From Shewanella oncorhynchi (GTDB lineage: Bacteria; Pseudomonadota; Gammaproteobacteria; Enterobacterales; Shewanellaceae): a DNA stretch of 64,000 nucleotides. The stretch spans positions 63,641 through 127,640 of the forward strand of contig NZ_JABAEB010000003.1 in NCBI RefSeq assembly GCF_012584455.1, written 5' to 3'. Within the stretch, counting starts at the first letter, position 1. Each line of letters begins with the position of its first letter. Shown here one piece after another: positions 8,537-17,632 of this stretch. The translations under genes were made by a program, and so were the position numbers. A model generated the notes under the pieces. That model made no database searches. It had not been told where the DNA came from and worked only from the letters and a program-made list of their open reading frames with translations.

Positions 8537-10402
8537 ATGTTAGAAAAGATCCGCGATGGTTCGCAAGGCGTGATTGCTAAAGGCATTCTCGTACTTGTGA
8601 TTTTATCTTTTGCATTTGCAGGAGTCAGTAGTTACTTAGGTTCAACAACTGATGTGCCTGCGGCAGAAGTGAACGGTGACAAGATCACTAAAGCCGAGCT
8701 AGAACAGGCGTACCAGAGCGAGCGCTCTCGCATGGAGCAACAGCTAGGTGAAATGTTTGCTGCGTTATCTGCTGACGAAAAATACTTACAAAGCATTAAG
8801 CAGAGCGTATTAGAACGCTTAGTGGCTGACAAGTTGATAGATCAAGCTGCTAAGGCTATGGGTCTACGTGTATCTGACGAGCAAATTGTTGCTGCAATGA
8901 GAGCTGAACCGGCATTTCAAACTGATGGCAAATTTGATAACGATCGTTATCAGGCGATTCTGCGTCAGTTAGGTTATCAGCCACAGACTTTCAGAGACAT
9001 GATGCGTGTCGATATGACCCGTCGTCAGTTAACTGCAGCCCTTGTGGGTACTGAATTTGTGTTACCTGGCGAAGCTAAGCAATTGGCTGAGTTACAAGGC
9101 CAAACCCGTGATGTGCGCTATGTTATTGTCGATTCTGCACCATTCTTAGCGACAGCGGTTGTGACTGACGAGCAAGTGAAAAACTATTACGACGCAAACC
9201 AAGGGCAGTTTATGAGCCCAGAGATGGTGAGCTTAGAATATGTTGAACTGAATGCTGCTGATTTTGCTAAAAATAATCCAGTTTCTGATGAAGAAGCACA
9301 AACGTATTACGAAGAACATAAAGCACAATATGTTTCTAACGAGAAGCGTCTTGCCGCGCATATTTTGGTTATGCCAGGTAACGATGAAGCTGCAGCAAAA
9401 GCAAAGGCTGAAGATCTCGCTAAGCAATTAGATAGCGGTGCCGATTTTGCTGATCTGGCTAAAGCTAACTCTGATGATACTTTGAGTGCAGAGCAGGGCG
9501 GTAAACTGGATTGGTTTGAACCTGGTGTAATGGACCCCGCATTTGATGCCGCTTTATTTGCATTAAATAAAGGCCAACATTCTGCGGTGGTTAAAACAGA
9601 CTTTGGTTTCCACATTATCAAGCTATTAGATGTGCAATCTGGCGCGACTGTACCGTTTGCTGATGTGAAAGCTAAGATAGTGGCTCAATTGCAAGATAAG
9701 AAAGCGGTTGACCAGTTCTATAGCTTACAAAGTAAATTAGCGGATACCAGCTATGAAGTGCCAGATACACTATCTGAAACCGCAAAAGCTGTTGGCGTTG
9801 ATGTTAAGACTACAGCACTGTTTTCTCGCGATAACGCACCTGCTGAGCTAAACAAGCCTGACTTAGTTAAAGCAGCCTTCTCTGAAACTGTAATGCTGAA
9901 AGGTTTAAACAGTGAAGTGATTGAGCTTGAACCTAACCATGTGGTTGTTATCCGAGTGAAAGAACATCACGATGCGGGTACTTTGGCCTTAGCTGAAGTG
10001 AAAGCCAACATCACTGAGCGCTTGAAGCAAGATCAAGCAAACGAAGCCGCCCGTGCAAAAGCACAGGAACTGATGGCACAAGTTAAAGCGGGTGCAACTG
10101 ATCTTGGTTTAGTGTCTAAAGCGAAACTAGGCCGTGGCGCGCAAGACGTTGATGCTGCGATTGTAGGCAAAGCGTTCCAAATGCCAACACCAAGTACAAC
10201 TCCTGTTGTTGATACCGTTGGTTTAGCAAACGGTTATGCTGTGGTTGCACTGGATAAAGTCAACGCTGCAGAAGGTGTGAGTGATGAGCTAGTTAATGCA
10301 CTTAAACAACGTCTGAACGCACAATACAGTGAAGCAGACTACCGTGGCTTGATCGATTCGCTTAAAGCCAATGCCAAGGTGCTTTATCCTGTAGAAGAAT
10401 AA
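8537..10402 (+). CDS. ppiD: Periplasmic folding chaperone PpiD, membrane-anchored SurA-like
   Basis: Inner-membrane-anchored chaperone near the Sec translocon that assists newly exported proteins. The 621-residue product has an uncleaved N-terminal anchor (about residues 13-33, IAKGILVLVILSFAFAGV). SurA-N-like chaperone regions flank a parvulin domain (about residues 265-360, with AAHILVMPG and FGFHIIKLLDV). It ends in a helical C-terminal region. The ATG at 8537 immediately precedes the anchor. It has its own terminator downstream. Confidence 0.95.
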   Translation: MLEKIRDGSQGVIAKGILVLVILSFAFAGVSSYLGSTTDVPAAEVNGDKITKAELEQAYQSERSRMEQQLGEMFAALSADEKYLQSIKQSVLERLVADKLIDQAAKAMGLRVSDEQIVAAMRAEPAFQTDGKFDNDRYQAILRQLGYQPQTFRDMMRVDMTRRQLTAALVGTEFVLPGEAKQLAELQGQTRDVRYVIVDSAPFLATAVVTDEQVKNYYDANQGQFMSPEMVSLEYVELNAADFAKNNPVSDEEAQTYYEEHKAQYVSNEKRLAAHILVMPGNDEAAAKAKAEDLAKQLDSGADFADLAKANSDDTLSAEQGGKLDWFEPGVMDPAFDAALFALNKGQHSAVVKTDFGFHIIKLLDVQSGATVPFADVKAKIVAQLQDKKAVDQFYSLQSKLADTSYEVPDTLSETAKAVGVDVKTTALFSRDNAPAELNKPDLVKAAFSETVMLKGLNSEVIELEPNHVVVIRVKEHHDAGTLALAEVKANITERLKQDQANEAARAKAQELMAQVKAGATDLGLVSKAKLGRGAQDVDAAIVGKAFQMPTPSTTPVVDTVGLANGYAVVALDKVNAAEGVSDELVNALKQRLNAQYSEADYRGLIDSLKANAKVLYPVEE

Positions 10403-10455
10403 TTTCAGTGAGGATAGTGAGTTATTAAATTTACTATCCGACTGATTAAATAGAA

Positions 10456-10487
10456 AAGGCCAAGTGAGTTCACTTGGCCTTTTTGTT
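10456..10487 (+). terminator. Terminator after ppiD
   Basis: A 12-bp perfect stem, AAGGCCAAGTGA and its complement, with a 2-nt nominal loop and a TTTTTGTTTTT tail. Confidence 0.93.
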
Positions 10488-10594
10488 TTTAATTCGATAA
10501 AGTTTACCAATGAAGTTCGAAGGATATCCGCTATAGCAACACTGTCAGACTCCATATTCCATTACTTCAATCGCCACGTTACTGAATTGAATGG

Positions 10595-10807
10595 TTAATC
10601 ATCAACGCCAATCATTACGCTGCTGGCTTTGATGAGGGCATAAGCCGAATCACCCACTTTGAGCCCTAGGCGCTCACAGGAAGCTTTAGTCACCACAGAG
10701 GTCAGTACGACACCGGGTGCAAGTTCTATTGTCACTTCATTGTTTACAGCGCCCATTTCTATGGATTTGATTGTACCGCTGAGGGTGTTTCTTGCGCTAA
10801 TTTTCAT
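10595..10807 (-). CDS. Molbindin-type single TOBE-domain protein
   Basis: Seventy residues forming one TOBE (Mop) domain: SARNTLSGTIKSIEMGAVNNE is followed by a strand-rich core and ends KASSVMIGVDD. Family members bind molybdate or tungstate as oligomers and buffer or deliver it to cofactor synthesis or ModE-type regulators. There are no Mo transport genes nearby, so its partners are unknown. It is monocistronic, convergent with ppiD and upstream-facing to the fabV terminator. Confidence 0.85.
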   Translation of the reverse strand: MKISARNTLSGTIKSIEMGAVNNEVTIELAPGVVLTSVVTKASCERLGLKVGDSAYALIKASSVMIGVDD

Positions 10808-10878
10808 TGATTTTCCTTATTGAGGGATTATTAGGGGTCAACTGCAGCTAGTGTAGCGCATCTTAATCTGGGAGTTAT

Positions 10879-10908
10879 AAATAAAAACGCCACTAAAAAG
10901 TGGCGTTT
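10879..10908 (-). terminator. Terminator of fabV
   Basis: A perfect 10-bp stem AAACGCCACT/AGTGGCGTTT with a 4-nt loop. On the minus strand it is followed by TTATTTATAA after a T-rich stem end. It lies 37 bp past the fabV stop. Confidence 0.8.
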
Positions 10909-10944
10909 AACGTTTGTGATAAGCAGTGATTCGTATTGAGTCGA

Positions 10945-12147
10945 TTAGAGTTCGATAACGTCAAATTCAACGTATGGGTTAACGTCGGCATCGTAATCAA
11001 TGCCTTCGATACCAAAACCAAATAACTTAATAAATTCAGCTTTGTATTCACGGTAATCAGTCAATTCTGATAAGTTTTCTGTGGTCACTTGTGGCCACAA
11101 ATTACGGCAGTGTTGCTGAATATCTTCACGCAGTTCCCAGTCATCTAAACGTAAGCGATTATCACTGTCGGTCTCAGGTTTTGCACTATCGGCACGGAAT
11201 AGACGCTCACTGAATAAGCGATAGATTTGCTCCATACAACCTTCATGGAGACCCTCCTGACGCATTTTCTTGAATACCATAGCGATATATAAAGGCATGA
11301 CAGGAATGGCCGAACTCGCTTGAGTCACAACGCTCTTTAGCACTGCAACATTTGCGCTGCCGCCAGTGGCTGACAGTTGTTCATTTAACGCTTTTGCTGC
11401 GCGGTCCAGATCCATCTTGGCCTTGCCAAGGGCGCCGTGCCAGTAAATTGGCCACGTCAGTTCAGTACCTATATAGCTATAGGCTACGGTTTTGCAGTTA
11501 TTGGCTAATACACCGGCTTCAGATAAGGCTTTAATCCACAGTTCCCAATCTTCGCCGCCCATAACAGTGACAGTATCGGCAATTTCTTGCTCAGTTGCTG
11601 GCTCAACGGTGGCTTCAATGATGCAGTCTTTATTGGTATCAACGGCAGTTGCTGTGTAAGTTTCGCCAATGGGTTTTAAAGCTGAGCGGATAAGCTCACC
11701 TGAATCAGGGAGTTTGCGCACTGGTGATGCCAGTGAGTAAACAACCATGTCAATTTCACCAAGATCTTGCTTGATAAGCTCGATGACTTTTTGTTTAGCT
11801 TCATGGCTAAAGGCATCGCCGTTAATGCTTTTAGAATATAAACCTTCCGCTTTAGCAAATTTGTCGAAAGCGGCAGAGTTGTACCAACCTGCAGTACCTG
11901 GTTTCGCTTCAGTACCTGGCTTTTCGAAGAACACGCCAATCGTTGCGGCATCGCTACCAAAAGCGGCTGCGATACGTGAAGACAGACCATAACCACTTGA
12001 TGAACCGACCACTAATACCTTTTTCGGGCCGTTAGCAATCTTGCCTTTTGCTTTAGTTAAGGTGATTTGTTCTTGAACGTTTACTTCACAACCGACAGGG
12101 TGTGTAGTGGTACAAATGAATCCACGAATTTTTGGTTTGATAATCAT
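10945..12147 (-). CDS. fabV: Trans-2-enoyl-ACP reductase FabV
   Basis: NADH-dependent reductase for the last step of fatty acid elongation, a FabI-independent family first defined in Vibrio. With the start at [10 protein letters not shown] (12147) the protein is 400 residues, the family length. The longer frame adds 20 unmatched residues. The Rossmann [11 protein letters not shown] lies near 44-54. The FabV catalytic pattern Tyr-x8-Lys is exact: Tyr235 and Lys244 in [10 protein letters not shown]. It lies 105 bp downstream of sapF on the same strand, where E. coli carries fabI. FabV enzymes are often insensitive to triclosan, which is family knowledge and not shown here. Confidence 0.96.
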   Translation of the reverse strand: MIIKPKIRGFICTTTHPVGCEVNVQEQITLTKAKGKIANGPKKVLVVGSSSGYGLSSRIAAAFGSDAATIGVFFEKPGTEAKPGTAGWYNSAAFDKFAKAEGLYSKSINGDAFSHEAKQKVIELIKQDLGEIDMVVYSLASPVRKLPDSGELIRSALKPIGETYTATAVDTNKDCIIEATVEPATEQEIADTVTVMGGEDWELWIKALSEAGVLANNCKTVAYSYIGTELTWPIYWHGALGKAKMDLDRAAKALNEQLSATGGSANVAVLKSVVTQASSAIPVMPLYIAMVFKKMRQEGLHEGCMEQIYRLFSERLFRADSAKPETDSDNRLRLDDWELREDIQQHCRNLWPQVTTENLSELTDYREYKAEFIKLFGFGIEGIDYDADVNPYVEFDVIEL

Positions 12148-12252
12148 ATTTAAGCTTCTTCTATCAAAATGACCAATAGGATAAATATTTCGGCGGGTAA
12201 ATGGCACCTATTTTTAGCCAATTCACCTGATTATTTAAGTGGTTGGAGCAGT

Positions 12253-13038
12253 TTAGCGTTTATGAACAAACAGACTCTGCTCTTGGACCAACCTCTGGGT
12301 GTATTCATGTTTTGGTGAGTTAAATATTTGTTCTGTATCAGCTTTTTCAACCATTACACCTTTGTGCAGTACCATAATTTTATCGCTGACATGGCGAATA
12401 ATATTGAGATTATGGGACACGAAGATATAAGACAAGCCGAGATCTTTTTGCAGTTTTAACAGCAAATTAAGAATTTGCGAACGCACCGAAAGGTCCAGAG
12501 CGGTTAAGGCTTCATCGGCAATGATAATTTTAGGATTGAGCATTAAGGCTCGTGCTACTGCGACTCGTTGTTTTTGCCCTTCGGAAATCATGTGCGGATA
12601 AAACTCCGCATGCTCAGGTAGTAAACCTACTTTTCGTAAGGTATCGACCACTTGGGTGTGCCGCGATTGCGCTGACATTTGGGTGTTGAAACGCAGCGGC
12701 TCATCGAGTAATTGACCAATCGTTAGGCGCGGGTTCAGTGAAGTATTCGGATCTTGGAAAATCATCCGAATTAAGCGGCATCTTTGCTTCACATTGCGGC
12801 TGTCTAAGGCTTCACCTTCGAAAAATATCTCACCACCGCTGCGGGGCTCTGCACCGACTAAAATGCGGGCAAGGGTACTTTTACCTGAACCCGCCTCACC
12901 CACTATCGCTAAGGTTTCACCGCGTTCGAGTTCAAAGGATACGGGCGCTAATGCATCGTTATATTGGCGGGAAAAGCCCTTATAACCAGTATCATATCTT
13001 TTATAAAGGTCATTAACTTTAAGCAGTGGGGTCGTCAT
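12253..13038 (-). CDS. sapF: Peptide ABC transporter ATP-binding protein SapF
   Basis: One of two cytoplasmic ATPases of the Sap importer, which is linked to antimicrobial-peptide and dipeptide uptake. With the start at MTTPLLKVNDLYK the product is 261 residues (E. coli about 268). Intact Walker A GEAGSGKST, Q-loop FQDPNTSLNP, signature ISEGQKQR, Walker B IIIADEALTALD and the switch His in FVSHNL are present. The start lies inside the sapD 3' end (about 20-bp overlap), indicating translational coupling. Last gene of sapABCDF. Confidence 0.93.
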   Translation of the reverse strand: MTTPLLKVNDLYKRYDTGYKGFSRQYNDALAPVSFELERGETLAIVGEAGSGKSTLARILVGAEPRSGGEIFFEGEALDSRNVKQRCRLIRMIFQDPNTSLNPRLTIGQLLDEPLRFNTQMSAQSRHTQVVDTLRKVGLLPEHAEFYPHMISEGQKQRVAVARALMLNPKIIIADEALTALDLSVRSQILNLLLKLQKDLGLSYIFVSHNLNIIRHVSDKIMVLHKGVMVEKADTEQIFNSPKHEYTQRLVQEQSLFVHKR

Positions 13039-14026
13039 TATGGGTTTCGCCGTGATAAGGGAAATGACAGGCAAAATAGCGGTCTTTGATATGACTCAAA
13101 TTTGGCTGATTAACGCATTTTTTTTGTGCTTCAGGGCAGCGTGGCCCTAAACGACAACCAATTGGCAAATGCTGTAAGGCGGGCGCAGAACCCGGTAGGG
13201 TAGGCATAATCGCCTTGTGACCACCTGAGCCTGAATAGTCGGGCATATTTTCGAGTAACGCCTTAGTGTAAGGATGATAAGGCTGCTTAATCACTTCGTC
13301 CGTTGGCCCAGATTCCATGACTTGACCGCAATAGAGCACGGATAAGTGATCGCACCATTGGGCTAAGGTTTCCAGCTCGTGGCTGATCAATAGAATCGAT
13401 ACGTTTTGTAATTGATTTAATTGGGATAATAATCTGAAAATTTGCGCCTGAGTGCTGAGCTCCATCGAGCTTGTGGGTTCGTCTGCAATCAAGAGGCGAG
13501 GCTGGTTAGCAACCGCCATCGCAATCATCACCTTTTGGCATTCACCTTCGGATAATTCCCATGCGTAGCTAGACATCACCTGCCGCGGATTCTTGATCCC
13601 GACTTTATGCAGCCATTTTTGTGCCGTAAGTCGCGCATGCCTGCGCCGTTGCCAAAAATAGGCGTTGGGATTTTTAGGCATAGCTTGCATTAACTGACTG
13701 CCGACGGTTTGTGCTGGATCTAAGCTGCCAGACGGATCTTGGAAGATCATCGCCATGTCTGAACCCATCAGGTTACGGCGCTCTTTTGAGCTCATGGCCA
13801 TCAAGTTATTGCCATCCCACATCATGCGGTCTGCTGTGATAGTCCAGTTAGGGCCGGGGATGCCTAAAATCGCTCTGGCTAACAAACTTCGTCCTGAGCC
13901 TGATTCACCAACTAGCCCATGAATTTCGCCGGCATTGAGCGTTAAGCTGACTTTTTCTAGCGCCCGCACTCTACCGTGGGGCGTATCGAGTTCAATCGTT
14001 AGATTTCGTACGTCGAGTAAGGGCAT
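13019..14026 (-). CDS. sapD: Peptide ABC transporter ATP-binding protein SapD with altered Walker A
   Basis: The second ATPase of the Sap importer, 335 residues (E. coli about 330). It has a C-terminal oligopeptide/dipeptide extension with conserved Cys in GCRLGPRCPEAQKKC and FACHFP. The Walker A reads GESGSGRS, with Arg (codon CGA) in place of the invariant Lys. The signature is LSEGECQK, which resembles the LTEGE form I recall for E. coli SapD. Walker B LLIADEPTSS and switch His in LISHEL are intact. A Lys-to-Arg change usually weakens or abolishes ATP hydrolysis, so this subunit may be a degenerate site paired with the intact SapF. It is 3 bp downstream of sapC. Confidence 0.93.
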   Translation of the reverse strand: MPLLDVRNLTIELDTPHGRVRALEKVSLTLNAGEIHGLVGESGSGRSLLARAILGIPGPNWTITADRMMWDGNNLMAMSSKERRNLMGSDMAMIFQDPSGSLDPAQTVGSQLMQAMPKNPNAYFWQRRRHARLTAQKWLHKVGIKNPRQVMSSYAWELSEGECQKVMIAMAVANQPRLLIADEPTSSMELSTQAQIFRLLSQLNQLQNVSILLISHELETLAQWCDHLSVLYCGQVMESGPTDEVIKQPYHPYTKALLENMPDYSGSGGHKAIMPTLPGSAPALQHLPIGCRLGPRCPEAQKKCVNQPNLSHIKDRYFACHFPYHGETHNDDPTA

Positions 14027-14029
14027 AAG

Positions 14030-14920
14030 TTAGTTTCTGATGGGCGCAAGCGCCGACCGTAGGCCATCGCCAACCAAGTTAATGGAAAGCACACTGAAAA
14101 GAATCGCTAAGCCTGGAATAGTTACGGCCCAAGGCGCAGTTAGTAAATTATCCATCCCTTGGGCGACCATAGCGCCCCATTCTGGACTCGGGGCCTGTGC
14201 GCCCAAGCTTAAAAAACCCAGGGCAGCGATATCTAAAATAGCAGCTGAAATGGCAAGTGTGGTTTGAATAATCACCACTTCCCACACGTTTGGCATAATG
14301 ACATACCAAAAAATTTGCATCGAGTTAGCGCCGTCTAAACGCGCGGCTGTGACATATTCTTTTTGTAATTCTTCATGCACTGACTGGTGTATGGAGCGCA
14401 CAAATTGTGGGGTTAAGGCTATCCCGACGGCCCAGAACACATTTTCAAGCCCTGGTCCCATTACAGCAACCACTAAAATCGCCATTAATAGCGAGGGAAT
14501 AGATAACAGCGCATCGAGCAAATGACCAAGAATACTGGATTTTAAGCCCCGCATCATGCCCGACAACGACCCTATGATAAAGCCTGTGAATAATGCGGTG
14601 ACGACGATCAGCAGCGCCATGCCAAAGGTCAAGTGCGCGCCGTGTAATAATCGGCTGAAAATATCGCGGCCGAGATCGTCAGTCCCTAAAAAGTGCGCCA
14701 CTGTGCCTGAAGGGTCCCAAGAGGGTGGCAACAGCAAGGCTCTTGGATCTTGTGCCTCTGGTGGGAAGGGCGCAATCATAGGGCCAAACAGGGTTAGCAA
14801 GAGCAGAAATGCAATCGTCCATAGACCCGCTAAGGCGAAAGGATTAGCCGAAAAGTTAAGCCAAACCCGCATAGTCGGGGAGGCAATTTGATCTTCTTGA
14901 TAAATTTTAACTGGTGGCAT
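14030..14920 (-). CDS. sapC: Peptide ABC transporter permease SapC
   Basis: Inner-membrane permease of the Sap importer, 296 residues (E. coli SapC 296). It has an N-terminal cytoplasmic segment, a first membrane helix at about 27-50 (NPFALAGLWTIAFLLLLTLFG), and the binding-protein-dependent transport fold. The permease EAA-type loop is visible around EYVTAARLDGANSMQIFWYVIMP. It overlaps the sapB end by 14 bp. Confidence 0.93.
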   Translation of the reverse strand: MPPVKIYQEDQIASPTMRVWLNFSANPFALAGLWTIAFLLLLTLFGPMIAPFPPEAQDPRALLLPPSWDPSGTVAHFLGTDDLGRDIFSRLLHGAHLTFGMALLIVVTALFTGFIIGSLSGMMRGLKSSILGHLLDALLSIPSLLMAILVVAVMGPGLENVFWAVGIALTPQFVRSIHQSVHEELQKEYVTAARLDGANSMQIFWYVIMPNVWEVVIIQTTLAISAAILDIAALGFLSLGAQAPSPEWGAMVAQGMDNLLTAPWAVTIPGLAILFSVLSINLVGDGLRSALAPIRN

Positions 14921-15938
14921 AAAGGTCTTTTCTGCTCAGTGGATTAAAGGCTGTGTGCAGCACTTCAATCAAGATACTTAGGAAGATAATCAATAGGGCC
15001 ACGGCCAAAATCCCACCTTGGATAACAGTATAGTCCCGTTGGTAAATCCCTGAAACCAGCCAAGATCCTACACCAGGCCAAGAGAAAATCATTTCAACCA
15101 CTATGGCATAACTGGCAAATGAGCCAAGCATTAGCCCTAAATGTTTAAGTACGGGGATCAGCGCATTGGGCAGGGCGTGGCGCAGTATAATCGTGCCAGT
15201 ATGCATGCCTCTGGCTTCGGCGGCGCGGATAAAGGTTTGATTCATCACATTCACCATTGCCGAACGGGTGCTACGAACCACTACAGTAAAAGGTAACACG
15301 GCCAGTGTTGTGGCAGGCAAAATGATATGCAGCAGGGCATCTTTAAATGCCGACATGCCGTATTCTGACTCTGACAACAAGGTATCCACTAGCATAAAGC
15401 CAGTGACGGGCTTGATTTCATAGAGCAAATTGATTTGTCCCGAAATTGGTAACCAACCAAGATCGACGCCAAACCAAAGCGAAAGATAAAGGCCTAACCA
15501 GAATACGGGTACAGAGTAGCCCGTTAGGGTAATCGCCATAATGGTATTTTGGGTGAGCTTATGTTGACTCTGGGAGGCGAGCACGCCTAAGGGCACGCCC
15601 AAGCAAATTGCGATAATACCCGCCATCACAGCAAGTTCGAAGGAGGCGGGCAGGACGGCACTGAGTTCTTCGGCGACTTCTTGATGTGACGTGACTGAAA
15701 TCCCTAAATTACCGCTAAGCCTTTGTTGTAGGTAAGCGATAAATTGCCACGCTTGGTTTTTATCTAATTTGTAGTCTTGTTCTATTTGAACCAGTTGGGT
15801 CGCCGTCGGTGTATGTATGCCAGTGAGTGCATAGGTGCGCTCAACTGGAAACAAGCCTGTAGCGTAAAATAAGACACCCACCATGACTAACGAAGTAGCA
15901 AGAAATAAATTGAGGCGACGCAGTAGGTATGTAAACAT
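14907..15938 (-). CDS. sapB: Peptide ABC transporter permease SapB
   Basis: The partner permease, 343 residues, somewhat longer than the roughly 321 of E. coli. The N-terminal helix MFTYLLRRLNLFLATSLVMVG is followed by a periplasmic region and the transport core. The EAA loop lies near FIRAAEARGMHTGTIILRHALPN. Its ATG overlaps the sapA stop by 1 bp, a tight coupling. The extra length lies in internal loops (around GQINLLYEIKPVTGFMLVD) and not at the ends. Confidence 0.92.
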   Translation of the reverse strand: MFTYLLRRLNLFLATSLVMVGVLFYATGLFPVERTYALTGIHTPTATQLVQIEQDYKLDKNQAWQFIAYLQQRLSGNLGISVTSHQEVAEELSAVLPASFELAVMAGIIAICLGVPLGVLASQSQHKLTQNTIMAITLTGYSVPVFWLGLYLSLWFGVDLGWLPISGQINLLYEIKPVTGFMLVDTLLSESEYGMSAFKDALLHIILPATTLAVLPFTVVVRSTRSAMVNVMNQTFIRAAEARGMHTGTIILRHALPNALIPVLKHLGLMLGSFASYAIVVEMIFSWPGVGSWLVSGIYQRDYTVIQGGILAVALLIIFLSILIEVLHTAFNPLSRKDLYATS

Positions 15939-17563
15939 TAATTCGCCTCCTGTGGTGCTTGGCTAGTATGGGTGAAGGAAATCCCACCAAAAGGCGTAAG
16001 CTGCATATCCTTGATATCACTGCGAGTTAACGCTACACGTTTGGCATGGGCCAGACTCAGCATAGGTACTTGTTCAGCTAAAAAGGCTTCTGCTTGTTGA
16101 TAAATCACTTTACGTTCCGCTTGATCTGATACTTCCCTTGCGCTGTTTAAGATGGCATCAAACTCAGGGTTACACCAGCGAGAACGATTATTGTTTGATT
16201 GCATTGCTGCGCAGCTCAGCAGCGGATTAAAAAAGTTATCGGGATCGCTGTTATCAGCATTCCAGCCAATCAGCACAGAATCATAGTCGTCGCGGCTCAG
16301 TCTCTGATTAAATACGCTCCAATCGTAACTGACGATATTCACTTTTACGCCGATGTTTGCTAAATCGGATTGAATTAATTCGGCCGTTTTCAACGAATTG
16401 GGGTTATAAGCGCGGGCAACCGGTATGGCCCAAATATTGATGCTGAGATTTTTTATACCAGCTTCTTTTAATAGGTCGCGTGCTTTTTGCGGATTGTAAT
16501 CGACAAGTCCTTTGTTATTTTCGTAGGCCCATGATGCTGGCGGCAGAACGCCGGTGGCTTCAATGGCAGTATTTTGATAAACCGCTCGCAGGATATTTTG
16601 TTTATCAACAGCATAGGCAAGTGCACGACGTACGCGAACATCATCTAAGGGTGGCTTTTGTGTATTAAAGGCCCAAAATGCCACGTTAAGACCTGGTTGT
16701 GATTCGATGTTTAATTCTTGATGCTGTTTGATAACAGGCAGTTCACCTGCTTTGGGCAGCGCAGAAACGCTGCAATCCCCCGCGATAAGCTTAGCGAGCC
16801 TAACTGTACTTTTGGGCGTGATATCAAATACCAGCATATCGATTTTTGCTGGCTCTCCCCAAAAATCGGGATTACGGCGATAGCGGATATATTCGTTTTT
16901 AGCGTATTGCACTAAGGTGAACGGTCCTGTACCAATGGCAAAGTGGTCGACGTTTTCAGGATGACCTAAAGCTAACTGCTGCTGCGCGTATTCGTTTGAT
17001 AAGATCACCGCAAAGTCGGTGGCTAAATTTGACAAAAAAGAAGCGTCTTTGCGAGTTAAGTAAAAGACCACTTCATGATCGTTTATCTTCTCTATCCCTT
17101 TAACTTGCTGAGAAAAGCCAATACTTTGGAAGAAGGGATAACCCGTGCGGGAGACAAAATGATAAGGATGCTGGGTATCGATAATACGATTAAAGGAGAA
17201 CAACACATCGTCGGCATTAAAGGGGCGAGTTGGGTAAAAACGCTTTGAATGCTGGAACTGCACGTTTTCCCTGAGAGTGAAGCGATAGCTTAAACCATCA
17301 TCAGACATGGCCCAACTGGTCGCCAAGGCAGGGACAAGCTTGCCTGACTGGGTGTCATAATCCACTAGGCGACTATAAATTTGATGTGAGGTGGCATCGA
17401 TTGTCGTGCCAGATGTCACCAATTGTGGATTAAAAGACTCAGGGTTCCCTTCGGAGCAATACACCAAACCAGAAGGGAGTCGTTGGGGCCCACACGCGAC
17501 CAACAACCAACTCATGCAAGAAACTGCAGTTGTTAGGCACAGGCGTCTAATTAGCACACTCAT
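15938..17563 (-). CDS. sapA: Peptide-binding protein SapA, predicted lipoprotein
   Basis: Solute-binding protein of the SBP_bac_5 family (OppA/DppA type), 541 residues, which captures peptides in the periplasm for SapBC. The N-terminus has an Arg-rich start, a hydrophobic core and the lipobox LVAC before Gly, so it should be lipid-anchored at about Cys24. As recalled, E. coli SapA has a plain signal peptide. Family segments include GLVYCSEGNPESFNPQ, LVPALATSW and ADDVLFSFNRI. First gene of the sap operon, 69 bp downstream of pspF, so read-through from pspF is possible. Confidence 0.93.
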   Translation of the reverse strand: MSVLIRRLCLTTAVSCMSWLLVACGPQRLPSGLVYCSEGNPESFNPQLVTSGTTIDATSHQIYSRLVDYDTQSGKLVPALATSWAMSDDGLSYRFTLRENVQFQHSKRFYPTRPFNADDVLFSFNRIIDTQHPYHFVSRTGYPFFQSIGFSQQVKGIEKINDHEVVFYLTRKDASFLSNLATDFAVILSNEYAQQQLALGHPENVDHFAIGTGPFTLVQYAKNEYIRYRRNPDFWGEPAKIDMLVFDITPKSTVRLAKLIAGDCSVSALPKAGELPVIKQHQELNIESQPGLNVAFWAFNTQKPPLDDVRVRRALAYAVDKQNILRAVYQNTAIEATGVLPPASWAYENNKGLVDYNPQKARDLLKEAGIKNLSINIWAIPVARAYNPNSLKTAELIQSDLANIGVKVNIVSYDWSVFNQRLSRDDYDSVLIGWNADNSDPDNFFNPLLSCAAMQSNNNRSRWCNPEFDAILNSAREVSDQAERKVIYQQAEAFLAEQVPMLSLAHAKRVALTRSDIKDMQLTPFGGISFTHTSQAPQEAN

Positions 17564-17632
17564 TTATAAATCATTATTTTATCGACTATGAACGGCTATT
17601 TTAGCAGTGCATCTCCCCCGTGGGCAATCTGC

